DNA of 14,286 nucleotides from Flavobacteriales bacterium. Lineage in GTDB: Bacteria; Bacteroidota; Bacteroidia; Flavobacteriales; Flavobacteriaceae. Below the pieces are notes generated by a model, which saw only the letters and a list, made by a program, of their open reading frames with translations, had not been told where the DNA came from and searched no databases. The translations under genes and the position numbers were made by a program. The stretch covers positions 1 to 14,286 of the forward strand of contig JALWYR010000188.1 of NCBI GenBank assembly GCA_027003085.1, read 5' to 3'. Shown here piece after piece: positions 5,670 to 13,274 of this stretch; positions within the stretch are counted from its first letter, which is position 1; each line of letters starts with the position of its first letter.

Positions 5670-6626
5670 ATGGACCAATCTTCCACATCCCGTTGCCTCA
5701 ATTGCGGCCGTTCGCTAAACGGCAGCGAACGTTACTGCCCCGCTTGCGGTCAATCCACACGAACGGGCCGCATCGGTTTACGTTCGTTTTTGAGCACATT
5801 TATCGACAATTACTTGGCCCTGGACGCCAAATGGTTGCGTAGCACTTTGTTGTTGCTTGCCAAACCGGGTTTTCTTGCCGCCGAATACGTCAAAGGCCGG
5901 CGGGTTCGTTATACACATCCTTTCAGAATGTTGTTTGCGGTCACTTTGCTATTTTTTCTGGCAGCCGGTTGGCTAAGGAACAAACACAAAGCTCAAACGG
6001 CCCAACCGGTGCAAGTGAAGGTCAACTACAACACCGGTCCTGTTGCCTTGAACGACACGCTTCCGTTTGCCGACAAGGTGGCGGGCATGGCACTGCAACT
6101 CATAGGCAAACAAAACATAACTGATAGTGCAGCCGTGCAATTGGCACACTGGGGTTTATCCCCGGCCGGAGAAAATTTGCGGGCCTACGCTTGGGCTTCG
6201 CGTTTTGCACGCATTGCGGGCAACCCGAACGACAGGCAAAATTTTATTCAATACTTCACATCGAAAATCAGCTGGGCTTTGTTTTTGTTCCTTCCGCTGT
6301 TCGGGTTGTTGATATATCCTTTGTTTCTCAAAACAAAGCGCAATTATGCCGAGCAATTGGTGTTGATTTTCTATGTGCAAAGCGCCTTTTTCCTGGGTAT
6401 GCTGCTATCGATGCTGCTCAATGCGGTATGGCCCTTGGCCTTGTGGACTTGGCTTATGTGGTTATGGTTTACCTACTATTTGGTTCGTAGCTACCGGACA
6501 TTTTTCGACCTGCCTGTACGTGCCGTGCTTTGGCGGATGTTGCTTATTGTTCCCATATACGGATTGGTTGCCGGATTGGCCTTGGGATTGACTGCTTTGG
6601 CCGGATTGTGGTCGGGTGAGTTTTAG
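5670..6626 (+). CDS. Zinc-ribbon DUF3667 family membrane protein
   Basis: The protein has 318 residues. An N-terminal zinc ribbon has paired cysteines Cys9-x2-Cys12 and Cys23-x2-Cys26 (CLNCGRSLNG ... YCPACGQ). The DUF3667 signature follows: a conserved segment FLSTFIDNYLALDAKWLRST (40-59), LLAKPGFLAAEYVKGRRVRY (62-81) and THPFRMLFA leading into a first membrane helix (about 88-102). After a soluble loop (about 103-195) come roughly four more hydrophobic helices (about 198-219, 228-246, 250-270, 289-312). The family is common in Bacteroidota, and its biochemical role is not known to me. It is transcribed away from the DUF4349-SIMPL operon across a 111-base gap. After the stop codon comes the modular repeat array, with no ordinary terminator seen. 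Confidence 0.82.
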   Translation: MDQSSTSRCLNCGRSLNGSERYCPACGQSTRTGRIGLRSFLSTFIDNYLALDAKWLRSTLLLLAKPGFLAAEYVKGRRVRYTHPFRMLFAVTLLFFLAAGWLRNKHKAQTAQPVQVKVNYNTGPVALNDTLPFADKVAGMALQLIGKQNITDSAAVQLAHWGLSPAGENLRAYAWASRFARIAGNPNDRQNFIQYFTSKISWALFLFLPLFGLLIYPLFLKTKRNYAEQLVLIFYVQSAFFLGMLLSMLLNAVWPLALWTWLMWLWFTYYLVRSYRTFFDLPVRAVLWRMLLIVPIYGLVAGLALGLTALAGLWSGEF

Positions 6627-6746
6627 GAAAAAGGCTATTATTTTTTGTATAAAAATTCCGGGACAAGCAAACAATCAGGGAAAAGATTTCCGGATAACGG
6701 GAAAGGCCGGATTGGGGCGAAGGCTTCCTTTTATTAATCGATTTTC

Positions 6747-6957
6747 CGAAGAGACCGTAGGGCTCCGAGGAATGCGGAGGGAGACCTACGCGGAGCCGCA
6801 GGCGGAGCGCGCGGGCTCCCGAAGCTGCGAGCAAGACAAAGGCCGTAGCGAAGCGAAGGCCTGCCGGCTTGCGAAGCCGTGGAGCAAGACCCATAGGGGC
6901 TTGCGGAACCGCGGAGGCAGACCCCAAGGGCTGCCGGAGCGCCGGAGGCAAAACAAG
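6747..6957 (+). repeat. GC-rich modular hairpin array, AGACC-punctuated
   Basis: The motif AGACC (or AGAC/AAAAC) recurs at 6752, 6782, 6834, 6887, 6919 and 6950, giving steps of 30, 52, 53, 32 and 31 bases. Between the marks lie GGGCT-containing modules, several of which fold on themselves: CTCCG/CGGAG at 6763-6779, CGGCTT-GC-GAAGCCG at 6865-6879, GCGG-AA-CCGC at 6903-6912, and CCGG-AGCG-CCGG at 6934-6945. Most modules end in GGAGG or GGAGCA just before the mark. Module types follow the order A (GGGCTCCGAGG), B (GGCTTGCGAAGCCGTGGAGCA), C (AGGGGCTTGCG), D (GGGCTGCCGGAG), with additional sequence between A and B. The reading frames through it are arginine-rich artefacts. The rest of the gap (6627-6746 and 6958-7163) holds only the small gene's promoter. 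Confidence 0.75.
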
Positions 6958-7101
6958 CGCAGTGAATAGAACAAAGCTGTTGGCTGCGCGCAGGTTTCCG
7001 AAGCGGTAAAACAAGCTGAAACTTATCCCGGTTGCGTAACTTGCTGAACCCATAAATCTCAATACCGGCCTAAGAAATCTCGGCTTTCCGCTACGATAAG
7101 T

Positions 7102-7132
7102 TTTGCTTTTTGTTGTTTTGGCAAGATTTTTG
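7102..7132 (+). promoter_or_regulatory. Promoter of the small lipocalin-like gene
   Basis: TTTG at 7102-7105 and GATTTTTG at 7125-7132 (consensus TAnnTTTG with one mismatch) are separated by 19 bases, the expected spacing for a Bacteroidota -33/-7 pair. The start codon is 31 bases downstream. Confidence 0.45.
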
Positions 7133-7163
7133 ATAGGGTGTTTATAAAATTCAGAAACCAGCC

Positions 7164-7514
7164 ATGCGCGACGATCATGTTTTTGCTTCCGGGAAAAACA
7201 AAGAAGCCGATTTCGAGACCAAACAAAAATTGATGCACCACAGTTGGCATCTGCAAAGCATTTATGAAACGGGTTTGGTGCCCGACGTGGCCCGTTACCG
7301 GGATGTGGAAGTGGTTTTCGGGCCCATGCACATATATGCGCTTTACGGAACCCGTGCCGAGCGTTTTAGTTACCGTTTCCTGTCGCCGCGTGTGTTTGAA
7401 GTGATAATTAACAATATTCCGTTCCGCTGCCGCATCAGCCGGCTGACCGACACCGAGCTCCGGTTCCATGCCGATGCGCCCGAACATCATTTTATCATCG
7501 AAATGCGCCGCTAG
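7164..7514 (+). CDS. Small protein, lipocalin-like, function unknown
   Basis: This 116-residue protein has no signal peptide or membrane segment, so it is probably cytoplasmic. I do not recognise a named family. Its plan suggests a small lipocalin-like barrel: an opening KLMHHSWHLQSIYE (22-35) resembling the start Trp strand of such domains, alternating strands through FSYRFLSPRVFEVIINNIPF (68-87), and a closing RISRLTDTELRF (90-101), where a LTxxxL strand is characteristic. It is rich in His and Arg. The promoter-like pair at 7102-7132 and the codon use, which is like the neighbours', support a real gene. Its stop codon overlaps the stop of the convergent amidinotransferase gene. Confidence is fair that it is a gene and low for the fold. 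Confidence 0.65.
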   Translation: MRDDHVFASGKNKEADFETKQKLMHHSWHLQSIYETGLVPDVARYRDVEVVFGPMHIYALYGTRAERFSYRFLSPRVFEVIINNIPFRCRISRLTDTELRFHADAPEHHFIIEMRR

Positions 7515-8431
7515 TCGCGGTAGAGTGGGAGTGTAGAGCAACGCAACAATCCTTCTTGTTTGGCAATTTCCCTGTAACCGATTTCCTCCACGGTTAATCC
7601 TTGTTGGCGTAGCCAAGTGTTAAGCCGCCGGAAGTGCCGGTCGGAGACCACCACATCGGGCGATATGGAAAACACATTGGCGGTCATGTCGTACATTTCT
7701 TCGCGCGTTATGTGAAACAGGTTTTCCCGGCCGAATAAATCACGCAAAAATTCGTATTGTTCCGGCACAAGAAAACCCTCGCGGTGAATAATGGCCTTGC
7801 CCTTGCCCACGGGTTGAAATACGCAATCCAGGTGCAGGGCGTTTTCGTAGGGGTCGGTATTGGATTTTTTCAGGTCGAAAGCCACCACTTTTTTGTGCGG
7901 GAACAATTGTTGTAACCATTCCACGGCTGCGGCATTGGTGCGCGCAGTTATCATTTTAGGATAATCGGGGCGGCGATAGGTGCCTACAAAAATATAGTCA
8001 TACCAGGGCATCACATCTCCCCCTTCCACATGCACTTCCGGGGGCGGGATAATGATATTTTCGGGATCAATACTGCGGGCAATTTCCAAAATGGCGTTTA
8101 CTTCGCATTCGCGTGCAGGCAAAATATTGGAACGGATAAATTTGTTTTCGATCACAAAACCCACATCGCGGGCAAATATTTGATTGGTATTTTCCAAGGG
8201 CTTGGGCCTGAAAACCCTGACACCGTATTTTTCCAAAACCTCGCGAAAAGATTCCATTTCGCGCATCATATCTTCCTCGCGCGGATAGGTGCCTTTGAGC
8301 ACATTTTCCAAGGACTTGGGGTCGTAGCAATCTTCGGGTTTCGGAATGGGGCCGGGGCTGTCGGCGCGGCCCAGAATAACGGCACGGAGGGGCGAAATTT
8401 CATCGATAATGTGAAACCGGTCGATTTCCAT
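7511..8431 (-). CDS. Amidinotransferase / arginine deiminase superfamily protein
   Basis: This 306-residue enzyme of the guanidine-modifying superfamily (arginine:glycine amidinotransferases, deiminases and dimethylargininases) has recognisable catalytic signatures. These are FARDVGF (86-92), VEGGDV (135-140, acidic residues binding the guanidinium), ALHLDC (198-203, catalytic His200), and Cys298 in LLRCSTLPL near the C terminus as the nucleophile. It lacks the long N-terminal region of vertebrate amidinotransferases. The exact substrate cannot be told from sequence; arginine, methylarginines or another guanidino compound are all possible. It follows the citrate synthase gene in the same direction, but a terminator (8473-8512) separates them, so it likely has its own promoter. 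Its stop codon overlaps that of the convergent gene at 7164-7514 in the palindrome CTAG. Confidence 0.8.
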   Translation of the reverse strand: MEIDRFHIIDEISPLRAVILGRADSPGPIPKPEDCYDPKSLENVLKGTYPREEDMMREMESFREVLEKYGVRVFRPKPLENTNQIFARDVGFVIENKFIRSNILPARECEVNAILEIARSIDPENIIIPPPEVHVEGGDVMPWYDYIFVGTYRRPDYPKMITARTNAAAVEWLQQLFPHKKVVAFDLKKSNTDPYENALHLDCVFQPVGKGKAIIHREGFLVPEQYEFLRDLFGRENLFHITREEMYDMTANVFSISPDVVVSDRHFRRLNTWLRQQGLTVEEIGYREIAKQEGLLRCSTLPLYRD

Positions 8432-8446
8432 AAAACGGATTTGGCT

Positions 8447-8475
8447 CTAAAATACATAAAGCTTATGTAACCAAA
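8447..8475 (-). promoter_or_regulatory. Possible promoter of the amidinotransferase gene
   Basis: Read on the minus strand, TTTG (8475-8472) is followed after 17 bases by TATTTTAG (8454-8447), an approximate -33/-7 pair. The ATG lies 15 bases further on. The -7 box departs from TAnnTTTG at its end, so this is tentative. The upstream element overlaps the T run of the citrate synthase terminator. Confidence 0.3.
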
Positions 8476-8512
8476 AAAAACAAAAAGCCCGTTCCGGTGA
8501 AACGAGCTTTTT
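8473..8512 (-). terminator. Rho-independent terminator after citrate synthase
   Basis: On the minus strand AAAAAGCTCGTT (8512-8501) pairs with AACGGGCTTTTT (8493-8482) around a 7-nt loop. The only imperfection is one U-G wobble in the RNA. It is followed by a G and then eight T. On the plus strand the same position would be a C-A mismatch and no T tract follows, so it acts for the gltA transcript. Confidence 0.8.
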
Positions 8513-8531
8513 GCAAAACACAAGGTGTGGA

Positions 8532-9824
8532 TTAATTCCGGTTTTCCATGGGAACATAATGCCGTTCGGACGGACCCACATAGAGTTGTCGCGGCCGTCC
8601 GATGGGTTCGTTGTTTTCGCGCATTTCTTTCCATTGGGCGATCCATCCGGGCAGGCGTCCCATGGCAAACATCACGGTGAACATTTCCACCGGAATACCC
8701 AGCGCGCGATAGATGATGCCGCTGTAAAAGTCCACATTCGGATAGAGCTTGCGCGATTGGAAATATTCGTCGTTCAGGGCGGCTTGTTCCAATTCCTTGG
8801 CAATGTCCAGCAAGGGGTCGTCTACGCCCAATTCGGCCAAGACTTCGTCGGCTGATTTTTTGATGATGCGGGCCCGCGGGTCGAAGTTTTTGTATACCCG
8901 GTGTCCGAAGCCCATCAGGCGGAACGGATCGTTTTTGTCCTTGGCTTTGTCGATATATTTGCGCACATTGCCGCCGTCGGCACGGATTTGTTCCAGCATT
9001 TCCAGCACGGCTTGGTTGGCACCGCCATGCAGCGGACCCCAAAGGGCCGAAACACCGCCGGATATGGAAGCATACAAACCCGCATGCGACGAACCTATGA
9101 GCCGCACGGTCGATGTGGAACAGTTTTGTTCGTGGTCGGCATGGAGAATCAGCAGTTTGTCAAGTGCACGTTCGGCCACCGGATTCACTTGGTAGGGTTC
9201 CATGGGTTTTTCGAACATCATTTTCAGGATGTTTCCCACATAACTGAGCCGGCTGTCGGCATAGGTGAGCGGCCAACCGTTGCGCTTGCGCATGGCCCAG
9301 GCACCCAGAATGGGAAATTTACCCAAGGTGCGCACAATGGTATTGTAGAGCACCTGTTTGTCGGAAATATCCTTAACATCACGATAAAAAGCCGTCATGG
9401 CACCGGTGAGCGACGATAATATACCCATGGGGTGGGCCGAACGCGGAAATCCGTCGATAATATTTTTCATTTCTTCGTTTACAAACGACTTGTCTTTGAT
9501 GTCGGCCACAAATTTGTCGAAAGTGGCCTTGTCGGGAAGTTCGCCGTAGATGAGCAAGTAGGCCACTTCCAGGAAAGTGGATTTTTCGGCCAATTCTTCG
9601 ATCGGGTAACCGCGATAGCGTAATATGCCCGCTTCGCCGTTCAGGTAGGTAATTTTACTCCGGGTGGAAGCGGTGTTTTTATAACCAGGGTCCACGGTTA
9701 CAATGCCACCAGTGGAAGCCCGTAATGTTTTAATGTCAATGGCACGGTCGCCTTCGGTGCCGGTTTCCACCGGCAGTTCCACTTCCAGATTATCGATTTT
9801 CAGGTATGCTTTATCGTTTGTCAT
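8532..9824 (-). CDS. gltA: Citrate synthase
   Basis: The enzyme condenses acetyl-CoA and oxaloacetate to citrate at TCA-cycle entry, in the cytoplasm. The 430 residues match the bacterial type II (hexameric) size. The extra N-terminal domain of that type is present (LKIDNLEVELPVETGTEGDR, 8-27; TVDPGYKNTAS, 43-53; GILRYRGYPIEELA, 66-79). The catalytic triad is His266 (GPLHGGANQ), His308 (GFGHRVYK) and Asp365 (NVDFYSG). LHADHEQN (227-234) is also intact. ATG at 9824 is supported by the conserved N terminus and an A/T-rich leader. The gene starts 20 bases after the acylphosphatase stop, so the two are probably co-transcribed. A terminator follows the stop codon. Confidence 0.97.
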   Translation of the reverse strand: MTNDKAYLKIDNLEVELPVETGTEGDRAIDIKTLRASTGGIVTVDPGYKNTASTRSKITYLNGEAGILRYRGYPIEELAEKSTFLEVAYLLIYGELPDKATFDKFVADIKDKSFVNEEMKNIIDGFPRSAHPMGILSSLTGAMTAFYRDVKDISDKQVLYNTIVRTLGKFPILGAWAMRKRNGWPLTYADSRLSYVGNILKMMFEKPMEPYQVNPVAERALDKLLILHADHEQNCSTSTVRLIGSSHAGLYASISGGVSALWGPLHGGANQAVLEMLEQIRADGGNVRKYIDKAKDKNDPFRLMGFGHRVYKNFDPRARIIKKSADEVLAELGVDDPLLDIAKELEQAALNDEYFQSRKLYPNVDFYSGIIYRALGIPVEMFTVMFAMGRLPGWIAQWKEMRENNEPIGRPRQLYVGPSERHYVPMENRN

Positions 9825-9844
9825 AATTTTGATTTGTTTTATGG

Positions 9845-10117
9845 TTATCGAATAATTTCAAAACTTTGGTATCCCTTGGGTTCGACGCGACGTATGTCCA
9901 CACGCTCCACACGCGAAAGCGGCGAACCCCGGTGAAGCCATTCCTCGAACATGCGCATCTTGTCTTCCGGCCCTTCGGCTTCCACATAAACACTGCCGTC
10001 GGGTTCGTTGCGCACAATGCCGGTCAAACCTAACCGGTGGGCCTGTTCTTGGGTGTGTTTACGAAACCAAACGCCTTGAACCTTCCCGTAAACACGTGCT
10101 TCGATGGCTTTGGTCAT
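9845..10117 (-). CDS. acyP: Acylphosphatase
   Basis: This small enzyme (90 residues from the chosen start) hydrolyses carboxyl-phosphate bonds, for example in acetyl- or carbamoyl-phosphate. The family signatures are GKVQGVWFRKHT (11-22) with catalytic Arg19, and GIVRNEPDGSVYVEAEG (33-49) with catalytic Asn37. The reading frame stays open 65 codons further upstream, but that extension is unlike the family. ATG at 10117 gives the normal length, with MTKAIEARVYGKVQG as expected. It is the first gene of a likely operon with citrate synthase. The intergenic region to the divergent secDF gene is 200 bases and contains the palindrome CGGAGCTCCG (10240-10249). I found no convincing minus-strand promoter pair. 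Confidence 0.92.
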   Translation of the reverse strand: MTKAIEARVYGKVQGVWFRKHTQEQAHRLGLTGIVRNEPDGSVYVEAEGPEDKMRMFEEWLHRGSPLSRVERVDIRRVEPKGYQSFEIIR

Positions 10118-10261
10118 ACGCCTGCTAGGTTTTGCATATAAATTTATTTCAAAAATTACGATTGCCGACTGACAAAAGGCAGCTTTTATTTGGTTTTTGC
10201 GAAAATTTTGAGCAAAATCAGACCAAAAAAGTCGCACTTCGGAGCTCCGGTGGCGAACGCA

Positions 10262-10292
10262 TTGGAAAATAGCCCGGTAAATCCTATATTTG
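10262..10292 (+). promoter_or_regulatory. Promoter of secDF
   Basis: TTG (10262-10264) and an exact TATATTTG (-7 consensus TAnnTTTG, 10285-10292) are 20 bases apart, the best Bacteroidota-type promoter in the window. Transcription would begin near 10299, just before the mini-ORF at 10301, and about 20 bases before the secDF ATG. Confidence 0.65.
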
Positions 10293-10300
10293 CGCATTGT

Positions 10301-10318
10301 ATGAAAAATCAAGACTAA
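10301..10318 (+). other. Five-codon leader ORF overlapping the secDF start
   Basis: ATG at 10301 opens a five-codon frame (MKNQD). Its TAA stop (10316-10318) shares one base with the ATG of secDF (10318-10320), giving TAATG, a classic termination-reinitiation overlap. It begins right at the inferred transcript start. It may couple translation or may be chance; sequence alone cannot tell. Confidence 0.3.
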
Positions 10319-13215
10319 TGCAAGGAAAAGGACTTGTTAAAACGTTTGCCATTCTGCTGGCACTGTTGAGCATCTATCAATTATCGTTTACCATCGTAGG
10401 GCAAAACATCAAGCAAAAAGCACGCGAATACGCCCAAGGCGATCCGGCCAAAGAAAAACGTTACTTGGACTCGATTAATAAACTTCCGGTCTACAACCTG
10501 CTCGGGATGAAGTTTACCTATGACGAGGTCAAGAAGCGGGAAATGAAATTGGGCTTGGATTTGCAAGGAGGCATCAACGTGATTTTGCAAATTTCCATCA
10601 AAGACATTCTCAAAGATTTGGCCAACCATACGCACGACCCCGATTTTAACCGTGCATTAAAAATGGCCGCCGAAGCCCAAAAGTCAAGCGATAAACCTTT
10701 CCTGGATTTATTTTACGAAGCTTGGGATAAAATTGCCAAAGAAACCGGCAAACACCTGAGCGATCCCACCATTTTCGGTAACAAAAAACTGGCCGGCGAC
10801 ATTGAACCGGGCATGCCCGACGAAGAGGTCAAAAAAGTCATCCGCCAAAAGGTGGACGAGGCCATGACCAGCGCTTTCGAAGTGCTGCGTAAGCGTATCG
10901 ACAAATTCGGTGTAACATCGCCCAATATTCAACGCCTGGGAAGCAGCGGCCGCATCCTGGTGGAACTGCCCGGCGCCAAAGATGCCGAACGCATCAAAAA
11001 ACTCCTGCAAAGCACAGCCCAGCTCGAATTTTGGCCCGGCTACAAGCAGGAAGAATATGCCGGCTACATCCAGCAGGTGGACCAAATTATTTCGCGCAAA
11101 TACAGCATTCAACCCAAAGACAGTACCCAAGCGCCCCAAATCGTTTCGCTTTCGGCCCTTAAACGTCAAGCCGGTTACGGCCCGGTAGTGGGTTATTTTG
11201 CCGTTAAAGACACGGCCAAAGTAAACCGATTCCTCCGCGACCCCGAAGTGGTCAAAGCCCGGCCCGAAAACCTGCGCTTTGCCCAATTCCTTTGGGGCAA
11301 ACGCGATGCCGACAAGGATATTATTCCCTTGTATGTTGTCCATGGCAATGCCGATGGTATTCCTCCGCTTAGCGGCGATGTAATCACCGATGCCCGGCAA
11401 ACTTTCGACCAGCTGAGCAAGCCGGCCGTGTCGATGGACATGAATGCCAAAGGCGCCAAAATATGGGAAAAACTCACCACCGATGCCTACAAAAACGGCT
11501 CCACCATTGCCATTGTGTTGGACAAAGTGGTTTATTCGGCGCCCACGGTGAGCAACGGCCCTATTACGGGTGGCCGTTCGCAAATCTATGGTAAGTTTAC
11601 CATCGAAGAAGCCAAAGACCTTGCCAATGTGTTGCGCGCCGGAAAGCTGCCCGCCAAGGCCGATATCGTTCAGTCTGAAATTGTAGGACCCACCCTTGGC
11701 CGCGAGGCCATTCACCAAAGTAAAATTGCCTTTGCCTTTGCTCTGCTCCTGGTAATTCTTTGGATGATTTTCTACTACGGCCGTGCCGGTGTGGTGGCCG
11801 GTGTGGTATTGCTTATCAACCTGCTGTTTGTGTTCGGCATTTTGGCCAGTTTGAAACTGGTGCTCACCTTGCCCGGCATTGCCGGTATCGTGCTGACCAT
11901 CGGTATGGCGGTGGATGCCAATGTGCTTATTTTCGAACGGATACGCGAAGAGCTCAGGGCGGGTAAAAACATACGCGCGGCCATTGCCGATGGTTACAGC
12001 AATGCCTTGTCGTCGATTTTGGATGCCAACATTACCACCTTGATAACGGGCCTGATCCTCTTTGTGTTCGGAACAGGACCTATTCAAGGTTTTGCCACCA
12101 CCTTGATTATCGGTATCGCGGCCTCCTTGTTCACGGCCATTCTACTTTCGCGCTTGTTTATCGAATGGTGGATGAACAAAGGCAAAAAAATGACCTTCTC
12201 CACCAAGGTAACCGAAAATTGGTTGGTGAATGTAAAATTCGACTTTATCGGCAAACGCAAAATTGCCTATTTGGTTTCGGGCTCCTTGATTGCCATCGGT
12301 TTGATTTCCATCTTTACGCAAGGGCTCAACCCGGGTGTGGACTTTGTGGGCGGACGAACCTTTACGGTGCGCTTCCCGCAAGCCATGAACAGCAACGAAG
12401 TGGCCAATGCCTTGGGTGAAGTGTTTGTGGAAAACGGCCATAAAATCAAGCCCGAAGTCAAAATCTTCGGAGCGCCCAACCAACTGAAAATTACCACCAA
12501 ATACAAAATCGACCAAAGCGGGGAGGAAGTGGACCAGGAAGTGGAACAAAAACTCTACGAAGGACTCAAACCTTACCTGCCCAAAGGAATGACCTTCGAC
12601 CAATTTATCAGCACCAAAGGTGAAAAACAATACGGCATGATGCAATCCATCAAAGTGGGGCCCACCATTGCCGACGACATCAAAAAAGGCGCCGTTTGGG
12701 CCGTTATATTCTCACTTTTGGCCATCTTCATCTACATCCTCGTCCGCTTTAAATACTGGGAATTCAGTGTGGGCGCCATTGTGGCTTTGATTCATGATGT
12801 GCTCTTTACGCTGGGTGTTTTTTCGCTCACCTACAAGATTATGCCTTTCGATATGGAAGTGGACCAGGCCTTTATTGCCGCCATCCTGACCGTAATCGGT
12901 TATTCGCTCAACGACACGGTGGTCATCTTCGACCGTATCCGGGAGTTTTTCAAGATCCATCTGTCGTGGACGCCTGAAAAACTGATCAACGGGGCTCTGG
13001 GTTCCACGCTCTCGCGAACCTTGAACACTTCGTTTACTACCTTCGTGGTGTTGTTGGTGGAATTCATCTTTGGCGGCGATAGCATCCGCGGCTTTATTTT
13101 CGCCTTGATGGTGGGTGTGATTGTGGGAACCTATTCGTCGCTGTTTGTGGCCACACCCGTGATGTACGATTTAATGAAAAAACGTTTCGACAAGGTGTTA
13201 AAACGTAAAAAATAA
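10318..13215 (+). CDS. secDF: Fused protein translocase subunit SecDF
   Basis: This inner-membrane accessory of the Sec translocon uses the proton gradient to pull exported proteins across. SecD and SecF are joined in one 965-residue chain, as is usual in Bacteroidota. The SecD part has a first membrane helix (about 7-27), the signature GLDLQGG (79-85), a large periplasmic region to about 465, then five helices including GMAVDANVLIFERIREE with Asp533. The SecF part begins near 640 with a membrane helix (647-665), the VDFVGGR signature (674-680), a second periplasmic domain, and five helices including GYSLNDTVVIFDRIRE with Asp866. The two Asp residues are the proton-path positions known from the family. 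ATG 10318 is preferred over TTG 10297, which would lie at the transcript start. The gene stands alone, with its own promoter and terminator. Confidence 0.97.
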   Translation: MQGKGLVKTFAILLALLSIYQLSFTIVGQNIKQKAREYAQGDPAKEKRYLDSINKLPVYNLLGMKFTYDEVKKREMKLGLDLQGGINVILQISIKDILKDLANHTHDPDFNRALKMAAEAQKSSDKPFLDLFYEAWDKIAKETGKHLSDPTIFGNKKLAGDIEPGMPDEEVKKVIRQKVDEAMTSAFEVLRKRIDKFGVTSPNIQRLGSSGRILVELPGAKDAERIKKLLQSTAQLEFWPGYKQEEYAGYIQQVDQIISRKYSIQPKDSTQAPQIVSLSALKRQAGYGPVVGYFAVKDTAKVNRFLRDPEVVKARPENLRFAQFLWGKRDADKDIIPLYVVHGNADGIPPLSGDVITDARQTFDQLSKPAVSMDMNAKGAKIWEKLTTDAYKNGSTIAIVLDKVVYSAPTVSNGPITGGRSQIYGKFTIEEAKDLANVLRAGKLPAKADIVQSEIVGPTLGREAIHQSKIAFAFALLLVILWMIFYYGRAGVVAGVVLLINLLFVFGILASLKLVLTLPGIAGIVLTIGMAVDANVLIFERIREELRAGKNIRAAIADGYSNALSSILDANITTLITGLILFVFGTGPIQGFATTLIIGIAASLFTAILLSRLFIEWWMNKGKKMTFSTKVTENWLVNVKFDFIGKRKIAYLVSGSLIAIGLISIFTQGLNPGVDFVGGRTFTVRFPQAMNSNEVANALGEVFVENGHKIKPEVKIFGAPNQLKITTKYKIDQSGEEVDQEVEQKLYEGLKPYLPKGMTFDQFISTKGEKQYGMMQSIKVGPTIADDIKKGAVWAVIFSLLAIFIYILVRFKYWEFSVGAIVALIHDVLFTLGVFSLTYKIMPFDMEVDQAFIAAILTVIGYSLNDTVVIFDRIREFFKIHLSWTPEKLINGALGSTLSRTLNTSFTTFVVLLVEFIFGGDSIRGFIFALMVGVIVGTYSSLFVATPVMYDLMKKRFDKVLKRKK

Positions 13216-13236
13216 TCCTCTTTAATCCGAAAACAT

Positions 13237-13268
13237 AAATCCCGGCCGTATGTGCCGGGATTTTTTTT
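13237..13268 (+). terminator. Rho-independent terminator after secDF
   Basis: AAATCCCGGC (13237-13246) and GCCGGGATTT (13254-13263) form a perfect 10-bp stem with a 7-nt loop, running into eight T (13261-13268). It starts 21 bases after the secDF stop codon. Confidence 0.9.
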
Positions 13269-13274
13269 GCGTTA

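Noticed and set aside
6747..6957. CRISPR array interpretation of the repeat array
   Set aside because: The constant element is only 4-5 bases, the modules are themselves related and self-complementary, and no cas gene is present.
6616..6969. A 117-codon frame across the repeat array after the DUF3667 gene
   Set aside because: The translation is arginine-rich and derives from the AGACC repeat modules; it overlaps the end of the DUF3667 gene and has no start context. The frames at 13252-13705 were rejected for the same reason.
10118..10312. N-terminal extension of acylphosphatase to the upstream start
   Set aside because: It would add 65 residues unlike any acylphosphatase and would overlap the secDF promoter; the ATG at 10117 gives the normal protein.
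10708..12087. A 459-codon open frame on the minus strand inside secDF
   Set aside because: Shadow of secDF; composition (His, Gln, Asn rich) is typical of antisense frames and it has no start context.
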